Source: Actinospica durhamensis (GTDB lineage: Bacteria; Actinomycetota; Actinomycetes; Streptomycetales; Catenulisporaceae). Taken from it: a stretch of DNA of 33,871 bases. The notes beneath the pieces were generated by a model. The model saw nothing but the letters and a program-made list of their open reading frames with translations. It ran no database searches and was not told the origin of the DNA. Numbering within the stretch: the first letter of the stretch is position 1; each line of letters opens with the position of its first letter. This document shows positions 32,096 through 33,871 of this stretch, one piece after another. The translations under genes were made by a program, and so were the position numbers. The stretch covers positions 1-33,871 of the forward strand of contig NZ_JAGSOG010000075.1 of the NCBI RefSeq assembly GCF_018139695.1. Direction: 5' to 3'.

Positions 32096-33840
32096 GCACC
32101 GAACCGCTTCCCGTCGCGGACGGCCCCGCACTGCGCGGCCATCTACGAGCCCTGACTCGCTCGCACCGTCCCCTCGTCACCCGCCTCTTCCTCGCCTCGA
32201 TCGCGGCGACCGTCGTGGGCCTGATCGGACCGCGCATCCTCGGCGACATCGTGCAGGAGGCTCTCGGGCGCGCGTCCGTCAGCCGGATCGACCGCCTCGC
32301 CCTGCTCCTGCTGCTGTGCGTCCTCGCGCAAGCGCTGCTCGCCCAGGTCGGTTATCTGACCGCGAAGCGATTCGGCGAGACCGCGCTCGCCCGGTCGCGG
32401 GAGGGCTTCGTCACGCACCTGCTCGGCCTGCCGTCGGCCAGGATCGAGCGAGCCGGCACCGGCGACCTGGTGGGCCGCGCGTCCCGGGACGTCGAAGGGC
32501 TGCGCCTGACCGCGCAGCAAGGCGTGCCCACGGTGCTCAACGCGGGCGCGACGGCGCTGCTCACCCTGGTCGCGCTGTTCATCCTCTCCCCCCTCGAAGG
32601 CGTCACAGCCCTCCTCACCACCCCGCTCGTCATCCTCGCGGTGCGCCGCTACCTGAGCCGCTCGATGGCCGCGTATCTGTACACGAACAGCTGCTACGCC
32701 CAGCTCGCCGACACGCTCACCGCCACCGTCGAGGGCTCCGCCGCCATCGAGGCCCTGCGCCTGGGCCGGACCCGGATCGACGCGGCCGACACGGAGATCG
32801 GCGCGAGCTACCGCTCCGAACTGGTCACCCTCGGCCTGCGCCTGAGACTGTTCCCCGTCGCGGAGTTCGCGCTGGTGGCGCCGGTCGGCCTGATCCTTCT
32901 GGTCGGCGGGTACGGATACACCCGCGGATGGCTCGACGTCGCCCAGATCACCGCAGGCGCACTCTACGTTCAGCAACTCTCGTTGCCGGTCAACCAGCTG
33001 ATGGACTGGCTCGACAAGATCCAGACCGGCGGCGCGGCCCTGGCCCGACTGCTCGGCGTCGGCCTCGTCCCAGCCGAGGGCGGCGGCGACGCGGCGCCCC
33101 CGGCCGAGCACGCCGAGCTCGCCGCCAGCCAGGTCGGCTTCTCCTACCGCCCCGGCCACGAGATCCTGCACGACATCGACCTGACGATCCGTCCGGGCGA
33201 GCGCCTAGCCGTGGTCGGACCCTCCGGCGCGGGCAAGTCGACGCTCGGCCGACTGCTGGCCGGTATCAGCACCCCGTCTCGCGGCCAAGTGACCCTCGGC
33301 ACGGTCCCGCTCGAGCGTCTCTCCCACGAGGACCTGCGCCGCCGCGCGATTCTGGTGACGCAGGACCAGCACGTCTTCGTCGGCACCCTGCGCGAGAACC
33401 TCGAACTGGCCCGCCACGGCGAAGGCGACGAGGCGCTGTGGGCGGCGCTCGAAGCGGTCGCCGCGGCCGAGTGGGCCCGGGCGCTGCCCGACGGCCTCGA
33501 CACCAAGGTCGGCAGCGGCGCAACGGAGCTCAACCCCGCGCAGACCCAGCAACTCGCACTCGCCCGCCTGGTGCTCGCGGACCCGGACATCCTGGTCCTC
33601 GACGAGGCGACGGCGGCGCTGGACCCCACCTCGGCGCGAGACCTGGAACGCTCGCTCGCGGGCGTGCTCGAGGGCCGCACGGTGATCTCGATCGCGCACC
33701 GCCTCAACACCGCCCACGACGCCGACCGGATCGCCGTGATCGACGGCGGCCGGATCACCGAGCTCGGCACCCACGACGAGCTGCTGTCCGCGGGTGGCGG
33801 CTATGCCGCGCTGTGGCGTTCATGGCATGGTCAAAGCTGA
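32092..33840 (+). CDS. ABC exporter half with canonical Walker motifs and degenerate signature
   Basis: A 582-residue protein with GTG start and AAGGAG eight bases upstream. Six membrane segments precede a nucleotide domain with intact Walker A (VVGPSGAGKST), Q-loop (VTQDQHVF), Walker B (ILVLDEATAALD, Asp504 and Glu505) and H-loop (SIAHRLN). The signature reads LNPAQ (480-484) instead of LSGGQ. With the previous gene it forms a heterodimer having one complete composite ATP site (this protein's Walker motifs plus the partner's FSGGQ) and one with every key element lost. Asymmetric sites are known in heterodimeric exporters such as TM287/288, but loss here is more complete. It is the last gene of the run seen in the window. 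Confidence 0.9.
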   Translation: MSTEPLPVADGPALRGHLRALTRSHRPLVTRLFLASIAATVVGLIGPRILGDIVQEALGRASVSRIDRLALLLLLCVLAQALLAQVGYLTAKRFGETALARSREGFVTHLLGLPSARIERAGTGDLVGRASRDVEGLRLTAQQGVPTVLNAGATALLTLVALFILSPLEGVTALLTTPLVILAVRRYLSRSMAAYLYTNSCYAQLADTLTATVEGSAAIEALRLGRTRIDAADTEIGASYRSELVTLGLRLRLFPVAEFALVAPVGLILLVGGYGYTRGWLDVAQITAGALYVQQLSLPVNQLMDWLDKIQTGGAALARLLGVGLVPAEGGGDAAPPAEHAELAASQVGFSYRPGHEILHDIDLTIRPGERLAVVGPSGAGKSTLGRLLAGISTPSRGQVTLGTVPLERLSHEDLRRRAILVTQDQHVFVGTLRENLELARHGEGDEALWAALEAVAAAEWARALPDGLDTKVGSGATELNPAQTQQLALARLVLADPDILVLDEATAALDPTSARDLERSLAGVLEGRTVISIAHRLNTAHDADRIAVIDGGRITELGTHDELLSAGGGYAALWRSWHGQS

Positions 33841-33847
33841 GATCCAC

Positions 33848-33871
33848 TGCCCCACCGCCCCACTGCCCCAC
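33848..33871. repeat. Three tandem 8-bp units at the window edge
   Basis: TGCCCCAC, CGCCCCAC and TGCCCCAC follow each other directly from 33848 to the last base, just after the ABC gene. The array is cut by the window end, so its true length is unknown. Confidence 0.6.

Noticed and set aside
30230-32131. A 633-residue antisense ORF across the first ABC gene
   Set aside because: Arg/Glu/Ala-rich shadow without motifs; the plus strand encodes a recognisable exporter.

Overview
The window is very GC-rich DNA. Real genes end almost every codon in G or C, starts are ATG or GTG behind AGGAGG-like sites, and long antisense shadow frames are common. Gene content (a DHA2 exporter with an AraC-type regulator, SUKH, pentapeptide-repeat, SLT-domain and NRPS-type proteins) points to a filamentous actinomycete such as Streptomyces, Kitasatospora or Catenulispora relatives. 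The genus is not fixed by anything I can see. There are no rRNA or tRNA genes, CRISPR arrays, transposases or integrases.

Layout. 1-10.7 kb is mixed accessory or housekeeping content: the end of a citrate synthase/citryl-CoA lyase gene; an unknown membrane protein; a secreted ThuA-like protein divergent from a Tat-exported PQQ dehydrogenase carrying a cupredoxin-like tail; a GlxA/AraC-type regulator divergent from a DHA2 drug exporter whose 3' end looks frameshifted; a membrane-anchored lytic transglycosylase coupled to a 25-codon upstream ORF; an SDR; and a SUKH protein. Strong hairpins separate several of these units.

10.9-16.2 kb holds three glycosyltransferase-like genes, a pentapeptide-repeat protein and an MFS transporter in two divergent pairs. 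These probably flank, and may belong to, the following cluster: an 11-bp core, TCTGTCAG(A/G)TC, occurs twice in the intergenic region near 12.2 kb and once, inside a perfect 19-bp palindrome, in the promoter region near 16.4 kb.

16.8-33.84 kb is one co-directional run of 12 genes, mostly overlapping by 1-14 bases. I read it as a natural-product biosynthetic operon I do not recognise. Order: radical SAM/SPASM enzyme; alpha/beta-hydrolase fused to a DegT-type aminotransferase; PhyH-type Fe/2-oxoglutarate oxygenase; LuxC-like acyl reductase; LuxE/PaaK-like AMP-forming enzyme; MccF-like S66 protein whose expected Ser-Glu-His triad reads Cys-Asp-His; stand-alone carrier protein; stand-alone adenylation enzyme; FemX/BioF2-type GNAT; ATP-grasp ligase; N,N-dimethylformamidase-like protein fused to a five-repeat propeller; and two half-ABC exporters with complementary ATP-site damage. 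There is no condensation or thioesterase domain, so amide bonds would have to be made by the ATP-grasp, the GNAT-fold protein or the S66-like protein.

Working model (inference): an amino acid is adenylated and loaded on the carrier, modified by PhyH and radical SAM chemistry, an acid is reduced to an aldehyde by the LuxE/LuxC-like pair and transaminated by the DegT domain, amides are built by non-NRPS ligases, and the product leaves through the ABC heterodimer. The pentapeptide protein and the MccF-like protein are candidate self-protection factors.
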